Program-made: the position numbers and the translations under genes
Shown here: positions 34,937 to 44,145 of the stretch, one piece after another
Position numbering within the stretch: position 1 is the stretch's first letter
Layout: the number at the start of each line of letters is the position of its first letter
The notes under the pieces: model-generated
Seen by the model: the letters and a program-made list of their open reading frames with translations, nothing else
Told to the model about the DNA's origin: nothing
Database searches by the model: none
Assembly (NCBI RefSeq): GCF_017357525.1
Contig: NZ_CP036172.1
Span: forward strand, 1,090,561-1,154,560
DNA length: 64,000 nucleotides
Direction of reading: 5' to 3'
Source of the DNA: Methanofollis aquaemaris
GTDB taxonomy: Archaea; Halobacteriota; Methanomicrobia; Methanomicrobiales; Methanofollaceae

Positions 34937-36248
34937 CGATATACCTCTCCAACCCCGGGATGTGAATGCGGGTCACACTGCTCGACTGTACCATGGATGG
35001 GGTGACCGTTGCGTCCCCGACCTCGACGGCACAGCCGCCGGAAAGTTTCCCAAAGAGGGGGCCTTTCGGAACTCCCAGCGCCCGGGCCTTGCCGGGGTCA
35101 AAACGCGTCCTGGTGATGACAAGGTCGTCCCCGTCGGCAACAGTGCTCCACCGTACATCTATGATATTAATACACAGGGATATGATATCATGTATTATTT
35201 CTTCGCTTTGATTTTTGAAGGTAATGAATGACGGAGAGGTGTTGCCGTTGGGGGTGGCGATGTGGGCCGCCCGGAGACGGTCGAGTCCTTCCCTGAGGGC
35301 GTGCTGGTCGGACCGTTCGGCTTCCTTGAGGAGTTCGTCGGGAACCTGGACGGCGATAAGGTCGCCCTCCCCTTCCAGTCCGCCGGGATGGACCCGGCCG
35401 CCGGGGACGGTTCGCTCGGCCGCTGCCCTGAGCGCGGCATAGGTCTCCCAGGAGAGGGTGCCGATCTCCGCGATCTCTCCTTCCGAGAGGACCGGCACCC
35501 CGAGGGCCGAGAGGTGCGCGTCGATCGTGCCGATCTCTTCTTTCGAGAGGGCCTTGCGGTCGAGGTACGCAGCGACCGCACCGGTCTCTTCGACCATCGT
35601 TGTGATCAGATCGCGGTCCAGGGAGGGTACGACGCGCGAGGGGGCGATGTGCCCGAAGGCCCCTCGGGAGGTGAGGGTGATCTCGGTCTGCCTGACCGCG
35701 TAGTGGGTGCCCCCAAACCCGACGAGGGGGATCACGGGGGTGGGCGCGGCCTCGAGGACGGCGCGCGCGGCGGCGTCGGCGGCGGCCGGATCGTTCCATT
35801 CGGTCTCGGTCGACCCGATCTCGACGAAGAGGGAGGGGGTCGAGAGGGTGGTGGGGCCGTGGTGGGTGGCCTCGTAACTGGCCCGGTATCCGGGCGGGGC
35901 GTGGCGGGCCATGCCGCGGAGGACGGCGTGCATCATGGCCGGGGCCGCGGGGGCGAGGGTCCGGGCCTCGCCGCCGTAGACCGGGTCGCCGTAGTTGCCG
36001 GTGACGTGGACGGTGAGGGCCGGGAGGGGGTGGCTGCTGCTGTGCCTGGAGAGGAAGAGGAGGAGGTCGGCGCCGAGATCGGTGTCGGCTCCCTCGGCGT
36101 AGATGAGTCTCTCGTCGATCTCGCGGAAGGTGAGGTCTGCGGCCCGGAGGAGGGGCCAGTCTTCCCGTTCCCCGAGGAGTGCCTTGAGCCGTCGGGCGAG
36201 GTTGGTGCCCGCCGGGTCCAGACGGGAGGAGAGGAGGGCGATGTGCAT
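34920..36248 (-). CDS. dtdA: D-aminoacyl-tRNA deacylase DtdA with C-terminal extension
   Basis: The 442-aa protein contains the archaeal/plant GEK1-type deacylase region: [25 protein letters not shown], the [24 protein letters not shown] motif and VGFGGTHYA, which remove D-amino acids from tRNA. Most archaeal DtdA proteins that I recall are near 270 aa; about 150 further residues follow here, ending [12 protein letters not shown] see no known domain in the tail. I chose the ATG at 36248 ([14 protein letters not shown]). The frame is open far upstream only as an antisense shadow of moeA. It overlaps ftsZ. Confidence 0.85.
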   Translation of the reverse strand: MHIALLSSRLDPAGTNLARRLKALLGEREDWPLLRAADLTFREIDERLIYAEGADTDLGADLLLFLSRHSSSHPLPALTVHVTGNYGDPVYGGEARTLAPAAPAMMHAVLRGMARHAPPGYRASYEATHHGPTTLSTPSLFVEIGSTETEWNDPAAADAAARAVLEAAPTPVIPLVGFGGTHYAVRQTEITLTSRGAFGHIAPSRVVPSLDRDLITTMVEETGAVAAYLDRKALSKEEIGTIDAHLSALGVPVLSEGEIAEIGTLSWETYAALRAAAERTVPGGRVHPGGLEGEGDLIAVQVPDELLKEAERSDQHALREGLDRLRAAHIATPNGNTSPSFITFKNQSEEIIHDIISLCINIIDVRWSTVADGDDLVITRTRFDPGKARALGVPKGPLFGKLSGGCAVEVGDATVTPSMVQSSSVTRIHIPGLERYIDEVHC

Positions 36249-36444
36249 ACAGAGCATCGGTGCCGCAGGGGCTAAAATCTTGTCAGGGTGGTGCGGGCAG
36301 GTGGAGGGGGATCGTCCGGAGGGTGTTCCCGACCGGGACGAGTCTGAGATAGGCTCGCGTGACCGCCGCCGGAGATTCCCGCACCCGGCCTTCACCCCTC
36401 GCCTCAGGGGAAATACTATCTTTTTGAAGGGCAATCTCATCTTC

Positions 36445-36627
36445 ATGGACAAAGAGTTGATCGAGAAAGTCTTCGCGGAGTCCGGAATCACCACCGAGAT
36501 CCGCTGCGAGGAGGCATTCGCCATCTGCGAAAAATATGATATCTCCAGGATGGACATCGCCAGGTATTGCAATCGCCACGACCCGAAGATCAAGATCCGC
36601 GCCTGCCAGCTGGGCTGCTTCAAATGA
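36445..36627 (+). CDS. Small conserved methanogen protein with C-terminal CQLGC, 60 aa
   Basis: The protein starts MDKELIEKVFAESG and ends IRACQLGCFK, with a helix-turn-helix-like middle (EAFAICEKYDISRMDIARYC). The closing C-x3-C and two further cysteines might bind a metal, but that is not known. The ATG follows a repeat-free AT-rich stretch. Its stop overlaps the moeA ATG by four bases, so translation is coupled, hinting at a role in molybdenum or tungsten cofactor metabolism. Confidence 0.65.
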   Translation: MDKELIEKVFAESGITTEIRCEEAFAICEKYDISRMDIARYCNRHDPKIKIRACQLGCFK

Positions 36628-37826
36628 GTCTTTTTCTTGAGGTGGTGCCGGTCGGCGAGGCGGTCGAAGTCGCTCGCTCGATCGCATCTGAGGTCGGCAC
36701 CGAGGAGGTCGGGCTCAAGGACGCCCTCCACCGGGTGCTTGCCGGGGACGTCACTGCCACCGGCGACCTCCCCGGTTTCGACCGTTCGGTGGTGGACGGC
36801 TACGCCGTGACGGCCGGGGACACCACCGGGGCCTCGGAGGCGCTGCCTGCCATGCTCACGCTCAGGGGAAGAATCGAGATGGGCCGGGCGCCGCCCGGCA
36901 CCGTGGAGAGCGGGTTCTGCTGGTATATCCCGACCGGCGGGGTGCTGCCGCCGGGTGCCGACGCCGTTGCCATGGTCGAGTATTCCGAGGTGCTGGAAGA
37001 CGAGGTGCTCATCCACCGGGCGGTGGCGCCCGGCGAGAACGTCCTCGGTCATGACGAGGACTTCCCGGAAGGGGCGGTCGTCCTCCCGGCAGGCCGACGG
37101 CTCAACCCGCAGGACCTCGGGGTGCTCGCCTCGGCCGGCGTGACCCGCGTGCCGGTGAAGAAGATCCCGGTCGTGGGGATCATCTCGACCGGGAACGAGG
37201 TGGTGCCGGCCGACGCACCCCTCGCCCCCGGACGGGTGCGGGACGCCAACTCGTATCTCTGCGCCGGGTTTGCCCGCGAGCACGGGTGCGAGGCGAAGAG
37301 GTACGGCATCGTGAAAGACGACCCCGCACTCCTCAGGCCGATCCTCACGCGGGCGGTGGAGGAGTGCGACCTCGTCCTCATCTCCGGAGGTTCGTCCAAG
37401 GACGTGCGGGACATGAGCGCCGCAATGATCGGCGAACTCGGCGAGGTGCTCGTCCATGGCATCGCCCTTTCGCCGGGCAAACCGACGATCATCGGGCACG
37501 TGGGGAAGACCCCGGTCATCGGGCTGCCCGGCCATCCGGGCTCGGCCTACATCGTCCTCACCACCATCGTCGCCCCGCTCCTCGCCCTCGCCGCCGGTGC
37601 GCCGGTGCCCGAACGACGGGTGCGGGTGCGCCTGGCCGCGAACATCCCCTCGGCCAAAGGCCGGGAGGACCATGTGCGGGTCAGGATCGAGAACGGCGAG
37701 GCGGTCCCGGTCTTCGGGAAGTCAGGGCTCCTCAACACTCTCGTCAGGAGCGACGGGGTCGTCGTCGTCCCGGCAAGCCGGGAAGGCTTTGAGGAGGGCG
37801 ACGAGGTGGAGGTGGTCCTGTGGTAA
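36624..37826 (+). CDS. moeA: Molybdopterin molybdenumtransferase MoeA
   Basis: The 400-aa protein inserts molybdate or tungstate into adenylated molybdopterin. The four MoeA domains are visible, with GDLPGFDRSVVDGYAV, the molybdopterin-binding SGGSSKDVRDM, and KPTIIGHVGKTPVIGLPGHPGSA. The start is the ATG overlapping the small upstream gene. Its stop overlaps the next gene's GTG start by 7 bases. Methanogens need the cofactor for formylmethanofuran and formate dehydrogenases. Confidence 0.93.
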   Translation: MSLFLEVVPVGEAVEVARSIASEVGTEEVGLKDALHRVLAGDVTATGDLPGFDRSVVDGYAVTAGDTTGASEALPAMLTLRGRIEMGRAPPGTVESGFCWYIPTGGVLPPGADAVAMVEYSEVLEDEVLIHRAVAPGENVLGHDEDFPEGAVVLPAGRRLNPQDLGVLASAGVTRVPVKKIPVVGIISTGNEVVPADAPLAPGRVRDANSYLCAGFAREHGCEAKRYGIVKDDPALLRPILTRAVEECDLVLISGGSSKDVRDMSAAMIGELGEVLVHGIALSPGKPTIIGHVGKTPVIGLPGHPGSAYIVLTTIVAPLLALAAGAPVPERRVRVRLAANIPSAKGREDHVRVRIENGEAVPVFGKSGLLNTLVRSDGVVVVPASREGFEEGDEVEVVLW

Positions 37827-39679
37827 GACGCTACCTCGACCTCGTCTCTCTCGACCGGGCGCTCGAAATCATCAGGGATGAATGCGGCGGGCGGCCTGGC
37901 ACCGAGACGGTCCCGCTCGACGAGGCCGCCGGGCGGGTGACCGCGGCCCCGATCTTCGCGCGGTTCTCGGTGCCCGGCGTCCACATCTCCGCGATGGACG
38001 GGATCGCCGTGCGGAGTGCGGACACGCGGGGCGCGAGAGAGACGCGGGCGGTCACCCTGCCCGACGCTCTCCGGGTGAACACCGGCAACCTTGTCCCCAA
38101 CCAGTACGACGCCGTCGTGATGATCGAGGACGTCTGGCTCGGCGAGGACGGTACGTACACCATCAGGAAACCGGCCGCACCCTGGCAGCATGTCAGACCG
38201 GTGGGCGAGGACATCGGCGAGTCGGAGATGATCCTCCCCTCCCTGCACACGGTCAGGCCCCACGAACTCGGTGCCCTGGCGGCGTACGGGGTGACCGAGG
38301 TGGCGGTGCTCGCCCTCCGCGCCGGGATCATCCCGACCGGGACCGAACTGGTGCCGCCGGGCACCAGGCCGGGGCCGGGGCAGGCGGTGGAGAGCAACTC
38401 GCTGATGGCCGCGGCCCATCTCCGGTCTCTCGGGGTGACGCCGAAGCGGTACGGGATCGTCCCCGACGAGCCCGACCTGATCAGGGCGACGATCGAGCAG
38501 GGGATCGAGGAGAACGATCTCCTCATCGTCTCCGCGGGCTCGTCGGCCGGGACGCGGGACTTCACCGCCTCGCTCATCGCCGAACTCGGCGAGGTGCTCG
38601 TGCACGGGGTCGGGATCAAACCGGCCAAGCCGGTGATCATCGGGAAGGTCCGGGGCAAACCGGTCATCGGGCTGCCCGGCTATCCGCTGGCGGCCTTCAC
38701 GATCCTGCGCGAGGTGATCACCCCGCTCGTCGCCGGCTACGGTTTCCCGGTCCCTGACGCAGAGACGGTCGAGGCCGCACTCACCACCACCCTCCACTCG
38801 GACATCGGGACCGACGAGTTCGTCCTCCTCTCGGTGGGCCGGATCGGCGACCGCTGGGTGGCCGTCCCGCAGTCGCGGGGCGCGGGGGTCCAGATGAGTG
38901 CGGTGCGGGCGAACGCCGTGATGACGATCCCGTCCGCCAAGGAAGGGGTCGAGGCCGGCGAGTCGGTCACTGCCCGTCTCATGGTCCCGCACCGGCAGGC
39001 ACGCGAGGTGGTGCTGATCACCGGGAGCCACGACCCGGCCCTCGACCACCTCGCCGACCTGGTGAGGCCGCAGGGCGTGGAGGTCCACTCCACCCATGTC
39101 GGGTCGATGGGCGGGCTGCTCACCCTCAAAAAGCGGCAGTGCCATGCGGCGCCGATGCACCTGCTGGGCGCGGACGGGGAGTACAACCTCCCGTACCTCA
39201 GAAAATATATGCCGAACGAAGATCTCGTCTGCGTCTGCGTGGCCGAGCGTGAGCAGGGGCTCATCGCCCGCGAACCGGTCGCCTTCGGGGATCTCCCGAA
39301 CCTGCGGTATGCCAACCGGCAGAAGGGTTCGGGCACCAGGATCCTCCTCGACCATCTCCTCAAAGAGCAGGGGACCGACCCGGCGACCATCGCCGGATAC
39401 GACCGGGAGTTCACCACCCACCTCGGCGTCGCCCTGGCCGTCCGGTCAGGCGAGGCCGAGTGCGGGATGGGGGTGTACTCCGCGGCGAAGGCGCTCGGCC
39501 TGGCCTTCACGCCGGTCGCCACCGAACGCTACGAGCTGGTCCTCCATGCCGATACCCTCGACGACCCGCGGGTGGACGCCATCCTCAGGGCAATCTCGTC
39601 CGAGGAGTTCAAAGGGGTGCTCACCGCTCTCGGCGGGTACCGGGTCAGTGAGACAGGCGTGCGGCGCGGACTGCCGTGA
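37820..39679 (+). CDS. MoeA-type protein fused to a periplasmic-binding-like domain
   Basis: The 619-aa protein is a second MoeA homologue (1-395; VPGVHISAMDGIAV, SAGSSAGTRDF, GLPGYPLAAF) joined to a type-2 periplasmic-binding-protein-like domain (396-619; VVLITGSHDPALDHL, NRQKGSGTRILLDHLL). This fusion is common in archaea and may use the C-terminal domain to sense molybdate, tungstate or pterin. It starts with GTG. The moeA genes overlap by 7 bases, so both products are made together. The 3' end overlaps a convergent gene by 35 bases. Confidence 0.9.
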   Translation: MVRRYLDLVSLDRALEIIRDECGGRPGTETVPLDEAAGRVTAAPIFARFSVPGVHISAMDGIAVRSADTRGARETRAVTLPDALRVNTGNLVPNQYDAVVMIEDVWLGEDGTYTIRKPAAPWQHVRPVGEDIGESEMILPSLHTVRPHELGALAAYGVTEVAVLALRAGIIPTGTELVPPGTRPGPGQAVESNSLMAAAHLRSLGVTPKRYGIVPDEPDLIRATIEQGIEENDLLIVSAGSSAGTRDFTASLIAELGEVLVHGVGIKPAKPVIIGKVRGKPVIGLPGYPLAAFTILREVITPLVAGYGFPVPDAETVEAALTTTLHSDIGTDEFVLLSVGRIGDRWVAVPQSRGAGVQMSAVRANAVMTIPSAKEGVEAGESVTARLMVPHRQAREVVLITGSHDPALDHLADLVRPQGVEVHSTHVGSMGGLLTLKKRQCHAAPMHLLGADGEYNLPYLRKYMPNEDLVCVCVAEREQGLIAREPVAFGDLPNLRYANRQKGSGTRILLDHLLKEQGTDPATIAGYDREFTTHLGVALAVRSGEAECGMGVYSAAKALGLAFTPVATERYELVLHADTLDDPRVDAILRAISSEEFKGVLTALGGYRVSETGVRRGLP

Positions 39680-40091
39680 GCACCGCCTCTTCGGGGGTGA
39701 GGCAGGGAAAGACCCCGTCGATCTCCCAGGTCTTCACCCCGAAGACCGCTTTTTTCATCGTGAGCGCAAGGGCGATCTCGGAGAGCGTGCCGTACGCCCC
39801 GCCGACCGCCACGACCGCATCGGCCGACCCGACGACGAGGGCGTTTCGCGCATGCCCCAGGCCGCTCCTCACCACGATATCGACGTACGGGTTCTCGCCG
39901 GCGGTTCCCGGAATGATCCCGACCGTTCTCCCGCCGCCCTCCTTCGCCCCCCGACACGCCGCTTCCATCACACCGCCGAGCCCTCCGCAGACGACGGCGG
40001 CCCCGTTCTGTGCAAGGAGGTAACCGACGGTCTCTGCGGCCTCGACCTCTTCAGGCGATGCGTCTCCGGCACCGATGACAGCGATCTGCAT
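39645..40091 (-). CDS. SLOG-superfamily protein (TIGR00725-like), possible molybdenum-cofactor carrier
   Basis: The 148-aa Rossmann-like protein has VIGAGDASPEE, GGLGGVMEAACRGAKEGGGRTVGIIPG and GGAYGTLSEIALAL, which are hallmarks of the LOG/TIGR00725 group. Some members, such as the algal molybdenum cofactor carrier protein, bind that cofactor. It is not a catalytic decarboxylase. I chose the ATG at 40091 (MQIAVIGAG). The two moeA genes next door, convergent and overlapping by 35 bases at the 3' ends, support a cofactor role but do not prove it. A TATA box on its strand lies near 40143-40152. Confidence 0.75.
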   Translation of the reverse strand: MQIAVIGAGDASPEEVEAAETVGYLLAQNGAAVVCGGLGGVMEAACRGAKEGGGRTVGIIPGTAGENPYVDIVVRSGLGHARNALVVGSADAVVAVGGAYGTLSEIALALTMKKAVFGVKTWEIDGVFPCLTPEEAVLTAVRAARLSH

Positions 40092-40142
40092 ACCGCGATC
40101 TTTGGTGGGCGAGGCCAAAATTCTCCCGCCTCTTCGGGAAAC

Positions 40143-40152
40143 TTATATATAC
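40143..40152. promoter_or_regulatory. Divergent TATA box, leaderless plus-strand start
   Basis: TTATATATAC lies between two divergent genes. On the plus strand its expected start point falls at or within a few bases of the deacetylase ATG (40175), so that message is probably leaderless. On the minus strand the start would be about 25 bases before the SLOG gene's ATG. Confidence 0.6.
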
Positions 40153-40174
40153 CAATTCCGGTCCAGATGGGGTC

Positions 40175-41209
40175 ATGCGGGGGGAAGTCAATCTTGAACG
40201 CCGGGCCATCTCTCTTCTTTCAGCCGTCTTGAGCCCTTCAGGTGCGTGCGACGCGTACCGAAACCTTCGGAGCGGTCTCGGAGGCGGGACAACGATCTAT
40301 ACCTTCCACCGCGTGGGCCCCCAGCGTCATGACTGGCTTATCCCCACCATGGAGACCGCCGAGTTCGAGCGGACGGTTCGATGGCTTGCCGAACACCACC
40401 GCATCCTCCCTCTCAGCGAGGTCGTGAAAGCCCTCAGGGAGGGGCGGGAACTGCCCGAAGGCACCGCCGCGGTCACCTTCGACGACGGTTACCAGGACAT
40501 CCACACCCATGCCTGGCCGGTGCTCCAGAGATACGGGGTGCCGGCCACGGTCTTTCTCACCACCGGCCCCATCGACCGCCGGGAACTCTTCTGGTTCGAC
40601 CGGTTCAGGCACGTCATCCACACCACCGGGAAAACGAGATTCGAGGTGGAAGGACTCGGAGAGATCCCGCTCAGGACGCGGGACGAGCGGTTCAGGGCCG
40701 TCACGCTCATCGAACGAAACATCCTCAAGGTCGCCGACGAGGCCGAGAAACTCGCGTGCATCGGTGCGATCGAGGACGACCTCGACGTGGACCCGCCCGA
40801 GATCGGGGACGACTACATCCTCACCTGGGAGCAGGTGCGCGAGATGGGGCAGGACAGCGTCAGTTTCGGTTCCCACACGGTCACCCACCCGCAACTCACC
40901 CACATCCCTCTCAAGCAGGCGGCGAGGGAGATCAGGTGTTCGAAGGAGCGGATCGAGCGGGAGACCGGAAAAGAGATCCTCTTCTTCTCGTACCCCAACG
41001 GGGGCGCCGCCGACACCTCGGCGGAGATCGAAACTCTGGTCAGCGAGGCCGGGTACCTCTCGGCCTTCTGCGGGATACCGGGACCGGTCAGGGCCGGGAA
41101 CAACCTCTTCAGGCTCAACCGGATCTTCTCGGGCTGGGACTTCGACACCTTCAAGTTCTTCGGCTCCGGGGCGTTTGCCGACCTTGCCTGGTTCCATTTC
41201 AGACGGTGA
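40175..41209 (+). CDS. Polysaccharide deacetylase (NodB-type)
   Basis: The 344-aa protein has the NodB catalytic signature: TFDDGYQD (101-108) and SHTVTHPQL with His234 and His238, plus YTFHRVGP at the N-terminus. It removes N- or O-acyl groups from a polysaccharide by a metal-dependent mechanism. There is no clear signal peptide or membrane helix, so its substrate may be a cytoplasmic glycan precursor. It precedes a GNAT-like gene by 6 bases and converges on an ACP-ligase operon, suggesting surface glycan tailoring. Confidence 0.88.
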   Translation: MRGEVNLERRAISLLSAVLSPSGACDAYRNLRSGLGGGTTIYTFHRVGPQRHDWLIPTMETAEFERTVRWLAEHHRILPLSEVVKALREGRELPEGTAAVTFDDGYQDIHTHAWPVLQRYGVPATVFLTTGPIDRRELFWFDRFRHVIHTTGKTRFEVEGLGEIPLRTRDERFRAVTLIERNILKVADEAEKLACIGAIEDDLDVDPPEIGDDYILTWEQVREMGQDSVSFGSHTVTHPQLTHIPLKQAAREIRCSKERIERETGKEILFFSYPNGGAADTSAEIETLVSEAGYLSAFCGIPGPVRAGNNLFRLNRIFSGWDFDTFKFFGSGAFADLAWFHFRR

Positions 41210-41215
41210 TGCATC

Positions 41216-42283
41216 ATGAATGTGCGGACTATTCAAACCGATGAGTATGAAGGCCTTGCGACCTTCCTTGCAACGCAGGTCGAAGCCGACCCGGCTGATC
41301 TCTGGATGCGCCGGTTTACGATGTGGTGGGACGAGAACCCCGCGATGGACGAGACGGTTCCGCGAGGGTGGATGATCGAGGACGACGACCATGAGGTCGC
41401 CGGGTTCCTGGGCAACATCCCGGTGCCCTTCTGGGTGGACGGCAAAGACGCCCTTGCCCGCGCCGCCTCATCCTGGTATGTCCGCTCCGAGGTGCGCGGG
41501 GTGCTCGGGCTCCAGTTGAACATCGCCTACTCGCGCCAGAAAGACGCCGACCTCTTCATCAGGACGACCCCGAACGAACTGGTCCAGGCGATGTTGCCGC
41601 GCCTGGGGTTCACCAGGATCCCGTTCCCCGCCGGCGGCCGGGAGTACCTCTCGGTCTTCGACTACGGGGGGGCGGCGGCGCTGTACGGGGCGAGTCCTGG
41701 AGCGGGGGGAACAAAACGGACCCTCTCCTCGATCGCCCGCGGCCCGCTCTCCGCGGTCTCGCCGTACCTGAGGAAAAAAAATGGTGTCGCCCCCGGCGCA
41801 TGGGAGGTCTGCACCGGGTGCGGGGAGGAGTTCGACGCACTCTGGGAAGCGCACCGCACGCCGGGCACCGCCTCGGTGGCGCGGGACGCAAAGACTCTGG
41901 AGTGGCTCTACTTCTCCGAGACCGTCGCCGGGAAGAGGATGGTCGTCGCATGCCGGGACGACGAGGGGGCGCTGAACGGTTACTGCGCCTTCGACCTGCT
42001 CACCCCGTACGGCGCCGGGGTGCGGGTGCTCCTCCTCCGCGACGCCTTTCTCCCCGACCGGGCGAGCGCCCGGACGGCGGTCGCCGCAGGCAAAGCGCTT
42101 GCCGAGGAGAAAAAAGCTGCCACCGTCGCCTTCTGGCCGGCGTCGCCCGAGATGGAGGAGGTGCTCAGGGCCGAGACCACCACCTCCAGACCGATCGACT
42201 ACAGTTACTTCTACCGCTGGGGCAGGGCCGGGCCGGCCGGGCTCCTCCCCTCGACCGTCGACCCCGACCGCGGGACGCTGTAA
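41216..42283 (+). CDS. GNAT/FemAB-like acyltransferase-family protein
   Basis: The 355-aa protein has a tandem GNAT-like layout: an N-terminal half (MNVRTIQTDEYEGL ... VRSEVRGVLGLQLNIAY) and a C-terminal half (YCAFDLLTPYGAGVRVLLLRDAFLPD). Such proteins transfer acyl or aminoacyl groups; FemAB relatives act on cell-wall precursors. It is co-oriented with the deacetylase by 6 bases and faces the ACP/ligase genes 66 bases away. The donor could be an acyl-ACP made by that operon. That is inference; donor and acceptor are unknown. Confidence 0.65.
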   Translation: MNVRTIQTDEYEGLATFLATQVEADPADLWMRRFTMWWDENPAMDETVPRGWMIEDDDHEVAGFLGNIPVPFWVDGKDALARAASSWYVRSEVRGVLGLQLNIAYSRQKDADLFIRTTPNELVQAMLPRLGFTRIPFPAGGREYLSVFDYGGAAALYGASPGAGGTKRTLSSIARGPLSAVSPYLRKKNGVAPGAWEVCTGCGEEFDALWEAHRTPGTASVARDAKTLEWLYFSETVAGKRMVVACRDDEGALNGYCAFDLLTPYGAGVRVLLLRDAFLPDRASARTAVAAGKALAEEKKAATVAFWPASPEMEEVLRAETTTSRPIDYSYFYRWGRAGPAGLLPSTVDPDRGTL

Positions 42284-42349
42284 CCGTTCTCACGTTTCCA
42301 CCGAACCACCGGGACGGCGACAGAGACGGGAAGGCCGAGAGCGGATCGG

Positions 42350-43897
42350 TCAGAGGATGGTGCCGTCCCCTGCCTCTCCTCGTCCGTGGATCGGTCCGAT
42401 CTCCTCGTACCCTCCCACCTCCTCCCCGGCCCGGAGAGCGGCGACCGCCGCCTTCAGCCTGATCAGGTCCACCTTGTCCGAGGCATTGAGGGGCATCGAC
42501 TCCGCAAAGACCACTGCCTTTGGCACCTTGTACGACGGGAGGGTGGTCTGGCAGAGGTACATGATCTCGTCGCGAAGCACGCCTGAAGGTTCTCCGACCG
42601 CCTGGACGACGGCGATCGCCGCCTCGCCCATCAGTTCGTCGGGCACCGCAATGACCGCGGTCTCGCTCACCGTCTCCAGAGTGTTGATGAGGTCTTCCAC
42701 CTCCCTCGGGGTGATCCGGTGCCCCGCCGACTTGATGACCGTGTTGCCGCGGCCCTTGAAATAGACATACCCGTCCTCGTCGACGGTGGCGAGGTCGCCG
42801 GTGTACAGTCGGCCGTCTTTCAGTTTTGCCGCGGTCCCCACCGGATCCCTGAAGTAGCCCTGCATGGGAGTCCTGCTCAGCACCGTGATCTCGCCGATCT
42901 CGCCGGGGTCCACCGGCCTGCCGTCCGGGCGCAGGACTTCCAGGGTGACGCCGGGCATCCCCTTGCCCAGCGACCCGATCTTCTCGTGGATCAGGCGCGG
43001 GTCGAGGACCGAGATCCTGGCCGTCGCCTCGGTGGCGCCATAGTAGATGTAGAGATCTTTCTCAGGGAAGGCGCCGGTGATCGTTCTGACGTACTTCTCC
43101 TCCAGGTGCCCCCCGCCGCAGGTCATGTAGCGGAGGCTCGGGAGCGCGGCCTTGAGGAAGGGAGTGCGGTGGATGAGGATCTGGTAGGTGCTCGGCACGC
43201 CGTAGATCCCGGTGCACCCGTAATCATCGATCTCTAAGATGACGGTCCCGAGGAAGATCGCGGTGTGCAGGACCACGCTCCCGCCGACCCTGAGATGGGT
43301 GTGCATGACCGAGACGCCGTAGCAGTAGGTGAAGGGGAGGACCGCACACGCCCGGTCATCCTCGGTGAGGTGCATCACTTCGAGGATCGCCTCGCTGTTG
43401 GTCACCAGGTTCCAGTGGGAGATCATCACCCCCTTCTTCTCCCCGGTGCTCCCCGAGGTGAAGAGGATCTGGGCCGTCTCGTCGTCCGCAGTCTCGACCA
43501 CCCATTCCTCGTCGGTCGCCGGGAGGGCGGCAAGGTCGGCCTCGGAGAAGAGCGGCCACCCGTCGCGGATCTTGGAGCGGTACTTCTCCTGGACACAGCA
43601 GCACCTGAATTTGCAGAGGTCGCCGATCTTTTCGAGCTGGTCTTTTGCGACCCTCGTCTCGACGAGCACCGCGATGTTCCCGCTCTTCATTGCGGCAAGG
43701 TAGCAGAGGGTGAAAAAAAGACTGTTCTCCGCGAGGACCAGGATCCGTTTCCCCCTCCCGTAAGTCCGCCCGAAGTGCCGGGCCAGGGCGTTCACCTTCC
43801 GGAAGAGTTCGCGGTGGGTGATCGTCTCTCTGGGCCCGGCGATAAAGAGGGTGTCGCGTTCCCGGCTGTTTTCCAGGAGATAGTCGACAAAGTTCAT
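42350..43897 (-). CDS. Acyl-CoA/acyl-ACP ligase, AMP-forming
   Basis: The 515-aa adenylating enzyme activates a carboxylic acid as an acyl-AMP and then loads a thiol. The ATP-binding loop LFTSGSTGEKKG (145-156), YYGATEATARIS, YTGDLATVDEDGYVYFKGR and the C-terminal Lys in NASDKVDL are all present. The substrate is unknown. The gene follows the ACP by a short overlap (ACP stop and ligase start overlap), so the ligase probably loads that carrier. Confidence 0.88.
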   Translation of the reverse strand: MNFVDYLLENSRERDTLFIAGPRETITHRELFRKVNALARHFGRTYGRGKRILVLAENSLFFTLCYLAAMKSGNIAVLVETRVAKDQLEKIGDLCKFRCCCVQEKYRSKIRDGWPLFSEADLAALPATDEEWVVETADDETAQILFTSGSTGEKKGVMISHWNLVTNSEAILEVMHLTEDDRACAVLPFTYCYGVSVMHTHLRVGGSVVLHTAIFLGTVILEIDDYGCTGIYGVPSTYQILIHRTPFLKAALPSLRYMTCGGGHLEEKYVRTITGAFPEKDLYIYYGATEATARISVLDPRLIHEKIGSLGKGMPGVTLEVLRPDGRPVDPGEIGEITVLSRTPMQGYFRDPVGTAAKLKDGRLYTGDLATVDEDGYVYFKGRGNTVIKSAGHRITPREVEDLINTLETVSETAVIAVPDELMGEAAIAVVQAVGEPSGVLRDEIMYLCQTTLPSYKVPKAVVFAESMPLNASDKVDLIRLKAAVAALRAGEEVGGYEEIGPIHGRGEAGDGTIL

Positions 43898-44145
43898 TCC
43901 TCTCCCTCCTCGAGATGGGAGAAGACGACCCCTTTCACCCTGCCGAAGTCCTCCATCTCGACGATCTCCTCCATCTCCAGGGTGATCCCGAAGGCCTCCT
44001 CCAGGGCCGCCACCAGTTCGAGATGCTTGAGCGAGTCCCAGAGTTCGTACGAGTTGTAACTGATATCGTCAGAGAGGTCTGATTCTCGAACACCGATCAC
44101 GTCGCAGAAGATTTTTTCTATTCTCTGTTGAGGCCCCTTTTCCAT
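43894..44145 (-). CDS. Acyl carrier protein
   Basis: The 83-aa acidic protein has the phosphopantetheine site WDSLKHLEL with Ser38, in a four-helix ACP pattern (KIFCDVIGVRE, LWDSLKHLELVAALEEAFG). It carries acyl groups as thioesters on 4'-phosphopantetheine. Archaea lack the usual fatty-acid synthase, so a discrete ACP is noteworthy. GGAGGGGGACGG precedes the ATG, which is inside the end of the acpS gene. The ligase starts 4 bases before its stop, so all three are coupled. Confidence 0.85.
   Translation of the reverse strand: MEKGPQQRIEKIFCDVIGVRESDLSDDISYNSYELWDSLKHLELVAALEEAFGITLEMEEIVEMEDFGRVKGVVFSHLEEGEE

Noticed and set aside
36249-37673. Extension of the DtdA frame to a 917-codon protein
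   Set aside because: The extra part is an antisense shadow of moeA and the 60-aa gene; the deacylase homology begins at MHIALLSS.
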